Positions 9,430 to 19,300 are shown, counted from the stretch's first letter. The stretch: 64,000 nucleotides of DNA from Gammaproteobacteria bacterium (GCA_025358295.1 JANYJY010000059.1:1-64000); one strand, 5' to 3'. Program-made: numbers and translations. The notes: a model not told the origin generated them from the letters alone.

Positions 9430-10147
9430 GTCGACCGGCGCGCTGTGGCGCGGACAGCCATTGTCTTCGGTCTTGTTTGACCTTGACGGTACGCTTCTGG
9501 ATACCGTGGCGGATATCGCGTTGGCATTGAACCGAGCCATGGGTGAATTCGGCTGCAAATGGCTGCCCGAAAGCGAGGTACGACAAATGATCGGGCGCGG
9601 CACGCCTGTTCTGATCGAGCGCGCGATTGCCTCGCAGGGCCGGGCGGTCGATGCTGGGGCCCAGGCCGCCATGGTCGAGCGTTTCTTTCACTACTATGGT
9701 GAGTTGGAGGAAACGAATGAAAACCGCTCACAACCTTATGCGGGCGCAGTTGCAGCGCTGAGAGCCATCCACGAGGCCGGATTGCGCACTGCGGTGGTCA
9801 CCAACAAGCAGCATCGCTTTGCGCGCGCCTTGCTCGAGCGGCTGCAGCTCGCGAGTTGGGTGGATGTCGTGGTCGGCGGCGACACCTGCGCGCGCCGCAA
9901 GCCGGACCCGCAACCATTGTTGCACGCATGCGCGTCGCTGAGCGCTCCGTCAGCACAGTCCCTGATGGTTGGCGACTCGATCAATGACGTGCTGGCAGCG
10001 CGCGCCGCCGGCATTCCGGTGGTTTGCGTCTCGTACGGCTACAACGAGGGCCGGGATCCGCGCACCTTGGAGTGCGATTCGCTGCTCGACTCCCTGGCGG
10101 AGCTGCCGGTATTGCTCGGGATCGGTTCCCCGCCCCAGGGGCGCTGA
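9422..10147 (+). CDS. gph: Phosphoglycolate phosphatase (HAD family)
   Basis: HAD hydrolase of 241 aa that removes phosphate from 2-phosphoglycolate, a product of repair of 3'-phosphoglycolate DNA ends and of glycolate metabolism. Motif I FDLDGTLLDT has the nucleophile Asp; motif II is VVTNK; motif III is the Lys in RRKPDPQPL; motif IV is VGDSINDVLAA. The C-terminal half with SYGYNEG is typical of Gph. Starting at the ATG at 9422 gives MHKSTG and overlaps the xthA stop by eight bases; an earlier start would run inside xthA. The xthA-gph adjacency makes sense because both process oxidised DNA ends. Confidence 0.88.
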   Translation: MHKSTGALWRGQPLSSVLFDLDGTLLDTVADIALALNRAMGEFGCKWLPESEVRQMIGRGTPVLIERAIASQGRAVDAGAQAAMVERFFHYYGELEETNENRSQPYAGAVAALRAIHEAGLRTAVVTNKQHRFARALLERLQLASWVDVVVGGDTCARRKPDPQPLLHACASLSAPSAQSLMVGDSINDVLAARAAGIPVVCVSYGYNEGRDPRTLECDSLLDSLAELPVLLGIGSPPQGR

Positions 10148-10183
10148 TAGAATCGACCTTTCCACGTCGTTACGGGTGTTGAA

Positions 10184-11491
10184 ATGAGGACAATACTTCT
10201 GCTGGCGATTGTCGCGACATGCTTCGCCCCGGTTCATGCCGGCGAGCCGCCCAGCCGCTATGGCGTCGATGCACCGGAACTCGCCCACCTAGGACAAGAC
10301 GCGGTGGGCTTTAAAACCATGCGCTTGATTCAGCATGGGCAAATCGATGTGCTGGCTTTCGATGTCGCCAAGGGCTCCGCTCCCTTGTCGGATCGCACAC
10401 TCGAAGTGGATTTGTGGTACCCGGCCAAGGTTTCGCCGTCCGCGCCGCGCGTGCGGTACGAGGGCACTCTCGTTTCCGAGCCACCGGCGCCTCCGGCACG
10501 GTTTTCCCTTCCCGGCCTCGCCGTGCGCGACGCGCCGCAGTCGGGAACGGGGCATCCGCTGATCATTGTTTCACATGGCTACAGCAACGATCCGATCGCC
10601 ATGTCATGGCTGACCGAGAATCTGGCGTCAAAAGGTTACGTGGTAGCGGCGATCCGTCACGAGGATCCGCCAATAACCGACCGCGCTGCGTTTGCCGGGC
10701 CCTTGCTGCGCCGGCCGCTCGATATCGCCTTCGTTGCACAGAGTCTGCAGAGCATGCTCGGCGCGGATTATTTTGTGGACCCGGAACGTACCGCCTTGAT
10801 CGGATACTCCATGGGCGGCTACGGTGTTCTGACCGTGGCCGGCGCGACTCTCGATCCGGACGGCGGCGCCGTCAAGCGCGTGCCCGGTGGATTAATGCTG
10901 CCATTTGCGCGCGGGGGCGCGATGAGCGATTCGCTCAAGGTTCGGGGCTTGCGAGCAGTCGTGGCCATTTCACCCGCCGGTGGCGGGTCGCTCGCGTCCT
11001 GGGGGGCGGAGGGCATGCGCGGCATCGTTGCGCCGCTACTGCTCATCGCCGGCAATGAGGATAGAACGGTGGACTACGCGACCGGCGCGCGCGCTATTTT
11101 CGATCTGGCAAGCGGCGCACATCGATACCTGCTGACATTCAAAGGCGGCGGACACGCCATCGGCTTGGGCCCGGCGCCCGACTCCATGCGGCGCAAGCTG
11201 TGGGACCAAGATTGGTTCGAGGATCCCGTTTGGCGCAAGGAGCGCATCAACGCCATCAATGCGCACTTCATCACGGCGTTTCTGGACCTGCATCTCAAAG
11301 GCGATACCAGCCGTGCCGCCTACCTCGACGTCTCGGTGAGCGAGTCCTCCGTCGGTGTGTGGCCGGTCACCACCCCGCCGCTTGCCTACGATGCGTACAG
11401 TCCCGGCACGGCGCCGTTCACCGTGTGGAAGGGCTTTCAACGCAATCATGCCGCCGGCTTGGAACTGCTGCAGTCGAGCCCCGTGCCGTGA
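10184..11491 (+). CDS. Secreted alpha/beta hydrolase (dienelactone hydrolase-like)
   Basis: 435-aa predicted periplasmic hydrolase. The signal peptide ends at VHAGE. An alpha/beta-hydrolase core begins near residue 120 (HPLIIVSHGY, oxyanion region), the nucleophile elbow is GYSMGG with Ser209, and an acid/His part follows with LLIAGNEDRTVDY and FKGGGHAIG. The arrangement resembles Pfam families annotated as platelet-activating-factor acetylhydrolase-like or predicted dienelactone hydrolase; the substrate cannot be read. Its TGA overlaps the GTG of the next serine hydrolase as GTGA, so the two hydrolases are likely translated together. Confidence 0.78.
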   Translation: MRTILLLAIVATCFAPVHAGEPPSRYGVDAPELAHLGQDAVGFKTMRLIQHGQIDVLAFDVAKGSAPLSDRTLEVDLWYPAKVSPSAPRVRYEGTLVSEPPAPPARFSLPGLAVRDAPQSGTGHPLIIVSHGYSNDPIAMSWLTENLASKGYVVAAIRHEDPPITDRAAFAGPLLRRPLDIAFVAQSLQSMLGADYFVDPERTALIGYSMGGYGVLTVAGATLDPDGGAVKRVPGGLMLPFARGGAMSDSLKVRGLRAVVAISPAGGGSLASWGAEGMRGIVAPLLLIAGNEDRTVDYATGARAIFDLASGAHRYLLTFKGGGHAIGLGPAPDSMRRKLWDQDWFEDPVWRKERINAINAHFITAFLDLHLKGDTSRAAYLDVSVSESSVGVWPVTTPPLAYDAYSPGTAPFTVWKGFQRNHAAGLELLQSSPVP

Positions 11492-12675
11492 CATCGCTCC
11501 CATTCCCGCGGGCGGTACCCGAGGAGATCGGCTTGTCGTCGACTCGCCTGGCGGGCCTGGGGGCGGTACTCAGGGGCGAAGTCGATCGAGGGCGCGTGCC
11601 CGGCGCCGTAGCGCTCGTCGCGCGCCGTGGACGCCTTGCTCTGTTCGAGAGCTATGGGTTGCGCGATCCTGCGAGCGGGGCGCCGATGGCGAATGATGCG
11701 ATTTTTCGAATCTACTCCATGACCAAACCCATTACCTCGGTGGCGGCGATGATGCTATGGGAGGAAGGGAAGTTCCTGCTGAGCGATCCGATCGAGAAAT
11801 TTCTTCCGGAGTTCTCGGCGATGGCCGTGGCCGTGGATAGCCGGGGAGACCTTGGGCGCGAACCGCTGGGACGCGCCATCACCATCCAGGACTTACTGCG
11901 TCATACATCGGGACTCACCTACGAGTTCCGCGGCCCCGGGCCTGTACAAAAAATGTACATGAGTGCGAAAGTGTATGGCCGCTCGCAAAGCAATGCCGAT
12001 CAAGTCGCCACTTTGGGCAATATGCCCCTGCTGCATCAGCCAGGAACGCGGTGGGAGTACAGCCGTTCTACGGATGTCGTCGGCCGTCTCATCGAAGTGT
12101 TGTCGGGCCAACGACTGAGCGAGTTCTTTGAGCAGCGCGTTCTGGCGCCGCTCGGCATGGTCGACACGGCATTTCACGTACCGGAGCGCGACCATTCACG
12201 TCTGGCACAGGCCTTTGCCAAGGATCCGGACGGCGGCGCAACGGTGCAACTGTTGGAGGTCCGCAATGCACCGAATTTTGAGTCCGGCGGGGGCGGCCTG
12301 GTATCTACGGCAGTCGATTACGCGCGCTTTCTGCAAATGCTGCTGAATGGAGGAACGCTCGAGGGGTGTCGTCTGCTGAGCCGCAAAACGATCGAACTCA
12401 TGACCGCTGATCATCTCGGAGCGATCACCGGGGCACCTGATCTTCTACTCCCGGGATATGGATTCGGTCTCGGCTTTGCCGTGCGCATGCACGCCGGCAT
12501 CGCCTCGGACCCGGGTTCGGTCGGTGAGTACTTTTGGGGCGGCCTTGCCGGTACCACGTTCTGGGTGGATCCTGCAGAACAGCTGTTTGCGCTGATGCTC
12601 ATTCAAGCGCCGGGCCAGCGTCAGTATTTTCGCAACTTATTCCGCAACCTGGTGTACGCAGCCTTCGACGATTAA
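11488..12675 (+). CDS. Serine hydrolase, EstB-like class C beta-lactamase family
   Basis: 395-aa protein without a signal peptide, so probably cytoplasmic. Motifs of the EstB/class C family: SMTK (Ser77, Lys80), YSRSTD as the second Tyr motif, and WGGLAGT near the C-terminus in place of the KTG box, a substitution seen in esterases rather than true beta-lactamases. The GTG at 11488 is chosen because it overlaps the upstream stop (GTGA) and coding similarity begins just after it; upstream in-frame sequence is only the shadow of the previous gene. Likely an esterase or lactonase acting on products of the neighbouring alpha/beta hydrolase, which is an inference from the overlap. Confidence 0.8.
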   Translation: MTSLPFPRAVPEEIGLSSTRLAGLGAVLRGEVDRGRVPGAVALVARRGRLALFESYGLRDPASGAPMANDAIFRIYSMTKPITSVAAMMLWEEGKFLLSDPIEKFLPEFSAMAVAVDSRGDLGREPLGRAITIQDLLRHTSGLTYEFRGPGPVQKMYMSAKVYGRSQSNADQVATLGNMPLLHQPGTRWEYSRSTDVVGRLIEVLSGQRLSEFFEQRVLAPLGMVDTAFHVPERDHSRLAQAFAKDPDGGATVQLLEVRNAPNFESGGGGLVSTAVDYARFLQMLLNGGTLEGCRLLSRKTIELMTADHLGAITGAPDLLLPGYGFGLGFAVRMHAGIASDPGSVGEYFWGGLAGTTFWVDPAEQLFALMLIQAPGQRQYFRNLFRNLVYAAFDD

Positions 12676-12872
12676 CCGGCGTGCGGCACCGGGGATACGA
12701 CTTGCGGCGCATAGCGGTGTTGCGAGAACCTACGTCACAGTCTTTGATTTCAACTAAGCGGTAAAACCCCGGATTACACCTAAGAGATGACCTTCATCAC
12801 GGCAGTTTCTGTTCGAACGTGACAAAAATGCAGTCTATGTGGTGCTGCACTGCGGTCTAATGCCGGTCGGAT

Positions 12873-14834
12873 ATGCGAAAAGCTAACAATCTCGCGTTGA
12901 TCACGGCTATTTTCATGTCGGTAGCCATGTCTGGCGCCGCCGTGGCCGAGTCGACGTTCGCCGATCAATTGGAAATGCTCGAGTGGTCGGATCCGGAGCG
13001 CGCGGCGCAGATGGTCGATGCTGCCACGCCATTGGCCGCCGAATCCGTGGCCGCGGAAATCGACATGCTCGAGATTCGCGCGATGATCTACGCGGATAGC
13101 ACGCGCGACCAAGACGTGTATGCGGTCGAGCGGCGTTTGGAAACCATCGCCGGCGAGGGCAATGAATCCGCGGTTCGAGCCGGGATGTTCGTGCGGGCCT
13201 ATGCAGCGCGGCAGCACAATCAATATGCTGCTGCCGAGGCTGAACTGAAGGGCATCGAGATCAGTGCGATCCACAGCGACACGGAGCGCTATCGCGTGTT
13301 GTCGCTACGCGGCCATGTGCTGCGAATTTTAGGTCAGGACGAAGCCGCACTGCCTTTCTTGGAGCAGGCGTTGGATCTGGCCAATAAGATGCACGACGAG
13401 CTGCGTACCGTTCACGCGAGACTCTCGCTTGCCCGCATCTATACTGACAGTGGTAACTTCGATCGCGCCATGGCCGAATTGCGCTCGGCACGCACCATCG
13501 CGACGAAGTTGGGCGATGAGACGTCCCTCGTGGAGACCGAAGAGCGCCAAGCCGACATCGCGGATCGACGCGGCGATCGAACCGAGGAGCGCCGCGCTTC
13601 GTTGGCGGGCCTCGAGCACGCCAAGGGATCGGGAAGCAGCAAATGGATCCAACTGGCATTGCTCAATCTCGGCGATTCTTATTTGAAGTCACGCGACTTT
13701 GCCGAATCGCTCAAGTATTCCAAAGAAGCACTGCCTATCATGTTGCGTACCAATCAACACGACGACGAGCAGGTCACGCTGTTCAATGAGGGTCTGGCAT
13801 ATATCGGGCTCGGCAGCATCAAGGAGGGGGAGAAGCTTGCTGAAGGGGCGATCACCGAAGCGCTCGCCGGCAGCGACCTGTTGGACGCCAAGGAGTTGCT
13901 GCGCGAATACGCGGATGCGCTGGAACATGCGGGCTACTTGATGATGGCGATCCAGGTGTATCACCGCTACGACGCGATCAGCGAAAAATTCATGACGAAT
14001 ACGCGGCAACGTGCGTTTCTCGAGCTCTCTGCGCAATTCGACGACGAGCGCAAGGCCCGCGAACTCGAGCTGCTGCGGCGGGACAATGCGCTCAAGGTCT
14101 CTGAAATGCGTGGCCAGCGGCTGCGCCAGCAATTGATTCTCGCCGGCGCCTTATTCATCGCATTCATCTGTGCCGCTCTCGTATGGGCATTCGCCCGGGT
14201 GAGCAAGGTGAACGAGAAGCTGCGCTTCAGCAGCGAGCATGACCCGCTCACAGGTCTGTCGAATCGGCGCTATTTCAACGAGCGCGTTCTGGCCGTAGAC
14301 GGGGGCCGGCCGGTAGGCGGCTGCGTATTGTTGGCGGATCTCGATCACTTCAAGCGCATCAACGACACCTTCGGTCATCCGGCAGGCGACGCCGTGCTGG
14401 CGGCGATGAGCCAGCGCCTGTCGGCAGCGCTACGCGAAAATGACAAGCTCGTTCGGTGGGGCGGGGAGGAGTTCTTGGCGGTGCTCGGGCCCATGTCGCC
14501 GACACAGGCGGATATGACCGCGGCGAGGCTGTTGCAAGCCGTGCGCCGCGATCCCGTCTTGTGGAACGGCCATATGATTCGCTGCACGATTTCCATCGGC
14601 TATGCCAGTTTCCCGATGGCCGGCGCCGACACCGATATCTCGCTGGACAGCGCCATCAGCCTGGTCGACAAGGCGCTATACGAAGCCAAGCGCCGCGGCC
14701 GTGATCGAGCCTGTCTCATCAAGGTCGTCAGCGCCCGTGACGAGAAGGATTTGACGACCATCAGCTCGGAATTCGAATCCGCAACCATAGACCGGCGGGT
14801 TCAGTTGGTCGAGATCCTGGGCGCAGCCGCCTAG
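12873..14834 (+). CDS. TPR sensor diguanylate cyclase (GGDEF)
   Basis: 653-aa membrane protein that should make c-di-GMP. A signal peptide (ends near AVAES) is followed by about 380 residues of TPR-like helical repeats predicted to lie in the periplasm, a short coiled coil, one membrane helix around residues 420-440, and a C-terminal GGDEF domain. The active-site loop is GGEEF at 530-534, which is catalytically competent, and an RxxD inhibitory site (REND, 521-524) sits exactly five residues upstream, so product inhibition is expected. The remaining tail is short. The upstream 197-base gap (12676-12872) must hold its promoter; I see no convincing elements or RNA gene in it. Confidence 0.9.
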   Translation: MRKANNLALITAIFMSVAMSGAAVAESTFADQLEMLEWSDPERAAQMVDAATPLAAESVAAEIDMLEIRAMIYADSTRDQDVYAVERRLETIAGEGNESAVRAGMFVRAYAARQHNQYAAAEAELKGIEISAIHSDTERYRVLSLRGHVLRILGQDEAALPFLEQALDLANKMHDELRTVHARLSLARIYTDSGNFDRAMAELRSARTIATKLGDETSLVETEERQADIADRRGDRTEERRASLAGLEHAKGSGSSKWIQLALLNLGDSYLKSRDFAESLKYSKEALPIMLRTNQHDDEQVTLFNEGLAYIGLGSIKEGEKLAEGAITEALAGSDLLDAKELLREYADALEHAGYLMMAIQVYHRYDAISEKFMTNTRQRAFLELSAQFDDERKARELELLRRDNALKVSEMRGQRLRQQLILAGALFIAFICAALVWAFARVSKVNEKLRFSSEHDPLTGLSNRRYFNERVLAVDGGRPVGGCVLLADLDHFKRINDTFGHPAGDAVLAAMSQRLSAALRENDKLVRWGGEEFLAVLGPMSPTQADMTAARLLQAVRRDPVLWNGHMIRCTISIGYASFPMAGADTDISLDSAISLVDKALYEAKRRGRDRACLIKVVSARDEKDLTTISSEFESATIDRRVQLVEILGAAA

Positions 14835-14988
14835 GGTACAACCCGACTTCTCGATTACCCGGCATTCGCCGGCCGGCGGACTGCATTCCTTGAATTGGCG
14901 GCTAGAATTTTGCCTTTCCCGAACTGCGTTCGTAGATGATAGGCTCCCCGCCAGTGATGACTAAGAACAACGGGAACTGAGCGGTCAC

Positions 14989-17553
14989 ATGAAGGTTTTG
15001 GCTGACTTAGCGAACGCCGAGGAGCCTGGTGCCGGCGCACCATGGGCTTTGTTTGACCTGATTGGCGCGGGCATTGCCGTGACCTCGGCCGAAGGCAACC
15101 TGGAATACTGCAATCCGGCGCTCTCGCAGATGCTGGTGCAACACGCCGATGATCTGCGGGGAATATCAATATTCAGGCTGCTGGACGGCGGCGCCGACAA
15201 TGAAATGGAGAGATTGCACTGGAGCGCGCTTGCGACCCACAACGAGCTGCGTTGCCGCGTGCGCTGTTACAGGGGAAGGTTTGGCGCAATTGCAGTTTTG
15301 CGCCGCGTGGAGCGACATGACGGCCACCGCGTCATTTGGTCGTTCATCGACGCCAGGTGCAATGAGCCGGCCGCGGAACTGGCTCTTTGGGGCACCGAAA
15401 TCGGCCTTTGGGATTGGGATATCGTCAATGATCGGCTCAACTGGATCAACGATTGGTGCGAACACGCACAGTTAACGGCATTCTCCGGCAGCGGTCATGA
15501 GCAGCTCTGGTCGTCGCGAATACATCCCGAAGATGTGCCTGCATACCGGGAAGCGCTGACCCGGCATATGGACGGTGCACCGCCCTACGATGTCGAATAT
15601 CGGCTGCGCAATCACGACGATGAATGGGTGTGGATACAGGAGCGGGGCCGCATCATCGAGCGCGACTCGACGGGACGGCCCCTGCGCATGGTGGGGCTGT
15701 GCCTCGACGTGGATGAGCGGCACAATTCCGCGACCGCCCTAGAGCGCAGCGAGTCGCGGCTGGCGCATACCGTTTGGGCGACCAGTGTCGGCATGTGGGA
15801 TCATGATCTGCCCGCCGACACCGTGCATTGGTGGAATGACTGGTGCGCTGAAGTCGGTCTGGATCCGTGCTCGGGGGCGGGCCACACGGAGCACTGGAAT
15901 GTGCAGGTTCACCCCGAGGATTTCCCTTCGTACTCGGACAGATACTTGGCGCTGATCGAGGGCCGGAGCGATACCTTCGAGACGGAATATAGGCTGCGCA
16001 CGGTAAAAGGACACTGGCGATGGTTCCTGAGCCGCGGCCGCGCCACGTCCCGCGATGTATCGGGGCGCGCCATTCGCGTCGCCGGCGTGACCTTCGATGT
16101 CGATTCGCGCAAGCACGTGGAACTCGCGCTGCGCGACAGTGAGGCACGGCTCGAGGCCGCCATCTGGGGCGCCGATCTTGGGCTGTGGGATTGGAAGCTC
16201 GATAACGATTCGCTGCTGTGGCTTTCTGATTGGCCGAGCCGGTATGGAATGGACTGCGCGATGCACACGGTCCGGCGCGACCAATGGATAGATCGGGTGC
16301 ATCCTCTGGATCGCCAGAAATATGCGGCCGAGGATCATGCGCTCATCCACGACGGGAGAAACTCCGCGGAAAGCGACTATCGGATTCTTTCATCGTCCGG
16401 AGAATGGCGCTGGGTCAACGTGCGCACCAGAGTGATCGAGCGCAATGGCGCCGGACAGGCGGTACGTATCGTCGGCGCCTGCATCGACGTAGATTCGAGG
16501 CGCCGCGCCGAGCAAATGTTGCGCACTCAAGCCATGATCTTGGAGACCATGCGCGAGGGTGTGGTTCTTGTCACTCTGGACGGTCACATCGTCTTCACGA
16601 ACCCCGCGCTCGATCACATGTTCGGCCGAAAGTCCGACGAATTGTCCGGGATGTCACTGCTGGAGCTGTTCAATAGCAGGCAGATCCAGTCGCCGAGCGC
16701 GGCACTGGAGGGGTTGCTGGAATTGCACAACCGCGGCGGCAAGCGCGACACGCTGTTTCGCCGGCCCGACGGCAGCCAATTCGCAGGCGAGGTGTTGTCC
16801 GCGGAAATCGAGCTCAACGGCGAGAAGAGAATTCTCGTCGTGGTGCAGGACGTTTCCGAACGCAAGCAGCTGGAGTCGCAAATAGTCGAAATCGCCAATC
16901 AAGAACGCCGGCGCTTAGGGGCTGACCTGCATGATGGGCTCGGTCAGGAACTGACCGGCATTTCCCTCATGTTGCGCAGTCTGGCGAAGCGTGTGGCCGG
17001 CGCCACATTCGATGCCGGGCCCGAAATCAACGAGATCATCGCTCTCGTGAATCATGCCATTCAAAGCTCCCGCAAGATGGCGTTGGGCATTTCGCCGGTG
17101 ACGCTCGAACGCGGCGGCCTGCTACCCGCCCTGCAAACTCTCATCCGCTGGTCGCGGGACAGCTACGACATCGATGTGCGATTGCGCTTGTCCATCCGAT
17201 CGCCGCTGGTTATAGGCGAATCCGCCGCCGCCCACCTCTATCTGATCGTGCAGGAGGCGATGAATAACGCGGTTCGACACGGGCGCGCTCGGTCGATAGT
17301 CGTCACTCTGCGGTCCAATCGAAACTGGGTATCGCTATCGATCACTGACGACGGCGTAGGCATTCCTGAGAGTGTTGCTCGCGGCGCCGGCATGGGGCTC
17401 AAGCTCATGGAGTATCGCTCCGCTGTGATCGGCGGCGTCATCGGGATACGGCGGCTGCGAGACGGCGGCACCAGAATTCACAGTGTATCTCCGCAGGATG
17501 CGGGCGCAGTCCGATTCCAAAAAGATCACATCACGAAATTCTTCGACGGTTGA
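14989..17553 (+). CDS. Multi-PAS sensor histidine kinase, NarL-type (HisKA_3)
   Basis: 854-aa kinase with no membrane helix, so a soluble sensor. An N-terminal PAS domain (about 20-120) is followed by three tandem, clearly homologous PAS_3 units (about 130-500), each opening with a Trp-rich segment (GLWDWD, GMWDHD, GLWDWK) and ending in a PAC-like VGLCLDVDER/VAGVTFDVD/VGACIDVDS strand. A fifth PAS (about 512-620) precedes the dimerisation helix with the phospho-acceptor His648 (ADLHDGLGQELTG) and a HATPase domain (NN at 759-760, DDGVGI, GMGLKLM). The nearest matching NarL-type regulator is at 62850-63578, far away, so its partner is not obvious. The start ATG has only a weak ribosome site (GAGCGG). 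Confidence 0.9.
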   Translation: MKVLADLANAEEPGAGAPWALFDLIGAGIAVTSAEGNLEYCNPALSQMLVQHADDLRGISIFRLLDGGADNEMERLHWSALATHNELRCRVRCYRGRFGAIAVLRRVERHDGHRVIWSFIDARCNEPAAELALWGTEIGLWDWDIVNDRLNWINDWCEHAQLTAFSGSGHEQLWSSRIHPEDVPAYREALTRHMDGAPPYDVEYRLRNHDDEWVWIQERGRIIERDSTGRPLRMVGLCLDVDERHNSATALERSESRLAHTVWATSVGMWDHDLPADTVHWWNDWCAEVGLDPCSGAGHTEHWNVQVHPEDFPSYSDRYLALIEGRSDTFETEYRLRTVKGHWRWFLSRGRATSRDVSGRAIRVAGVTFDVDSRKHVELALRDSEARLEAAIWGADLGLWDWKLDNDSLLWLSDWPSRYGMDCAMHTVRRDQWIDRVHPLDRQKYAAEDHALIHDGRNSAESDYRILSSSGEWRWVNVRTRVIERNGAGQAVRIVGACIDVDSRRRAEQMLRTQAMILETMREGVVLVTLDGHIVFTNPALDHMFGRKSDELSGMSLLELFNSRQIQSPSAALEGLLELHNRGGKRDTLFRRPDGSQFAGEVLSAEIELNGEKRILVVVQDVSERKQLESQIVEIANQERRRLGADLHDGLGQELTGISLMLRSLAKRVAGATFDAGPEINEIIALVNHAIQSSRKMALGISPVTLERGGLLPALQTLIRWSRDSYDIDVRLRLSIRSPLVIGESAAAHLYLIVQEAMNNAVRHGRARSIVVTLRSNRNWVSLSITDDGVGIPESVARGAGMGLKLMEYRSAVIGGVIGIRRLRDGGTRIHSVSPQDAGAVRFQKDHITKFFDG

Positions 17554-17558
17554 CGCCG

Positions 17559-18431
17559 TCACTCGTCCGGCTTAGGCCTCGGGGATCCGCCTCGACGCAG
17601 CAGAGTCAGCGCCAAAACCACGGATGCGATCATGAGAAACAAACTGACCGCATTCAGCACCGGAGTCGCGCCCTCGCGCATGCGGCCATACATCATCACG
17701 GTCAACGGCGTATCCGCGCCCACCAGCATCAGGGTGGTGTTGAAGTCGGCGAACGACATGAGAAAGGAGATGGCCGCGGAGCCCAGCAGGGCGGGACGCA
17801 GATAGGGCAGCAGGATGGTTCGAAACACGGCGGCCTTGGAAGCGCCGAGATTGAGAGCTGCTTCCTCGAGAGTACGGTCGAAACGGCGCAGCCGTGCGCT
17901 GATGGTCAGGGTCGCTATGGTGGCGATGTAGGAGAACTGGCCGAGAACGACCAAGGGCAGTCCTGGTCGGAGAAAATCGAGTTCCAGACCCAAGGTGTCG
18001 TCGGCAAAGTCGGCGACGCGGCTGGCGAATGCGAGTATGGAAATGCCGAGGATGACTCCCGGGATGACCAGCGGCGCCAGCATCAAGATCGACAACACCT
18101 GCTTGCCTGGGAAGCGTCCGCGCTCGATGAGAAAGGCGTTGGTCATTCCGACAATCGCCGACAATACCGTCACGCAGGCGGCCACGATGCAGCTGGTCCA
18201 AATGCTCCCCAGCAATTCACTGTCGGCGAAAAGGCCGGTGCGGCCTGAACTTGAATTGCCGAGAAACCAGTCGAGAGTGAAACCACGCCAGGGAGGAGCG
18301 GGGTAGGGCGCGTCGTTGAAAGCGAACACCGCGACCACAATCAACGGTAGAAATAGGAAGGCAAGAAAGGCGATCAGATAGGCGGCGGTGGCGGTACGCA
18401 GCCAAGCGGGGCGCGGCAGGGAGGGAATCAA
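17559..18431 (-). CDS. Polyamine ABC transporter permease, PotC-like
   Basis: Inner-membrane permease of about 290 aa with roughly six helices and the binding-protein-dependent transport loop EAALNLGASKAAVFRTILLP. It pairs with the upstream PotB-like permease and the ATPase for uptake of spermidine/putrescine or a similar amine. The only start compatible with the operon is TTG at 18431-18429, which overlaps the PotB stop as TTGA; the in-frame sequence further upstream is the shadow of potB. Length matches PotC/PotI (about 280) with that start. Last gene of the four-gene unit; it converges on the histidine kinase, whose stop is five bases away. Confidence 0.88.
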   Translation of the reverse strand: MIPSLPRPAWLRTATAAYLIAFLAFLFLPLIVVAVFAFNDAPYPAPPWRGFTLDWFLGNSSSGRTGLFADSELLGSIWTSCIVAACVTVLSAIVGMTNAFLIERGRFPGKQVLSILMLAPLVIPGVILGISILAFASRVADFADDTLGLELDFLRPGLPLVVLGQFSYIATIATLTISARLRRFDRTLEEAALNLGASKAAVFRTILLPYLRPALLGSAAISFLMSFADFNTTLMLVGADTPLTVMMYGRMREGATPVLNAVSLFLMIASVVLALTLLRRGGSPRPKPDE

Positions 18432-19300
18432 GTTCGCCTCATGACGTCGCCGAAGCGCTGGCCGCTGGCCCTCAGGCCGAGCATCACGAGCGCGGTGGAT
18501 AGTCCGAGCAAGAGGAAACCGAAGGCAGCGCCCTGTTCCCAATTGAAGCGCGTGATGAACTGGGTATAGATCTGCTCGGTGAACCACTGGGAGTTCTTGC
18601 CGCCGAGCAATGTGGGCGTCAGGTAATTGCCGAGGGTGAGCATGAACACCACGATGCATCCGGCGGTGATGCCCGGCGCGGCGTGCGGGATGACGATGGT
18701 GCGCAGAATCGAGAATCCGCCGGCCCCCAGGTCATAGGCTGCCTCGATCAGTGAATTGTCCAGGCTCTCAAGGCTCGATACCAGGGGCACCACCATGAAA
18801 AGCAGAGAGGTGTACACCAGACCCACCAGGATGGTGGCGTCGCGATACAAGAGCTCTACCGGGACCGCCGTCAGTCCGAGCTTTACCAGCAAGGCAGGTA
18901 AAACTCCGGACTCCCGCAGCAGGATCATCCAACCCAGCGTGCGCACTGTTTCGCTGACCCAAAACGGGATCAGGCAAATGATGAACAGCAGAGAGCCGGC
19001 TCGGCCGCGCGCCAGCTTGGCAATGATCCAGGCGATCGGAAATGCGAGCAGCAGCGTCAGGAAAGTCGCGATCACCGACATGATTGCCGTGCGCACGAAC
19101 ACATGCCAATACAATGGTTCCGCGAAGAAGGTCTTGTACTGAGCCAGACTGGGTGTGTACACGCGGGGACCGGTTCGCTCGCGGAAGGACAGTACGGCAA
19201 GATCCACGTGGGGCAAGACGATCAGTGCGCCGAGCCACAGCAGGGCGGGTGCGAGCAGCAGGCCCAGCGCGAGCCGCCCGTGCCAGCGAGAGTCACGCAC
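18428..19300 (-). CDS. Polyamine ABC transporter permease, PotB-like
   Basis: 290-aa inner-membrane permease, about six helices, with the EAA loop IEAAYDLGAGGFSILRTIVIPH that contacts the ATPase. N-terminal segment LLLAPALLWLGALIVLPH is typical of PotB/PotH. The GTG start overlaps the potA-like stop by eight bases in the string GTGCGTGA. Works with the other pot-like products in the same order as known operons (binding protein, ATPase, permease B, permease C, as transcribed here). Confidence 0.9.
   Translation of the reverse strand: MRDSRWHGRLALGLLLAPALLWLGALIVLPHVDLAVLSFRERTGPRVYTPSLAQYKTFFAEPLYWHVFVRTAIMSVIATFLTLLLAFPIAWIIAKLARGRAGSLLFIICLIPFWVSETVRTLGWMILLRESGVLPALLVKLGLTAVPVELLYRDATILVGLVYTSLLFMVVPLVSSLESLDNSLIEAAYDLGAGGFSILRTIVIPHAAPGITAGCIVVFMLTLGNYLTPTLLGGKNSQWFTEQIYTQFITRFNWEQGAAFGFLLLGLSTALVMLGLRASGQRFGDVMRRT

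Noticed and set aside
6809-12675. Antibiotic-resistance beta-lactamases next to the efflux pump
   Set aside because: Both proteins have SxxK but the later motifs are those of esterase-like family members, so resistance is not supported.
12676-12872. Possible RNA gene in the gap before the diguanylate cyclase
   Set aside because: No cloverleaf, T-loop sequence or strong hairpin was found.
14867-14878. Palindrome CGCCGGCCGGCG after the diguanylate cyclase gene
   Set aside because: It is the kind of GC-rich self-complementary string expected by chance in this genome; no T-run or loop makes it a terminator.
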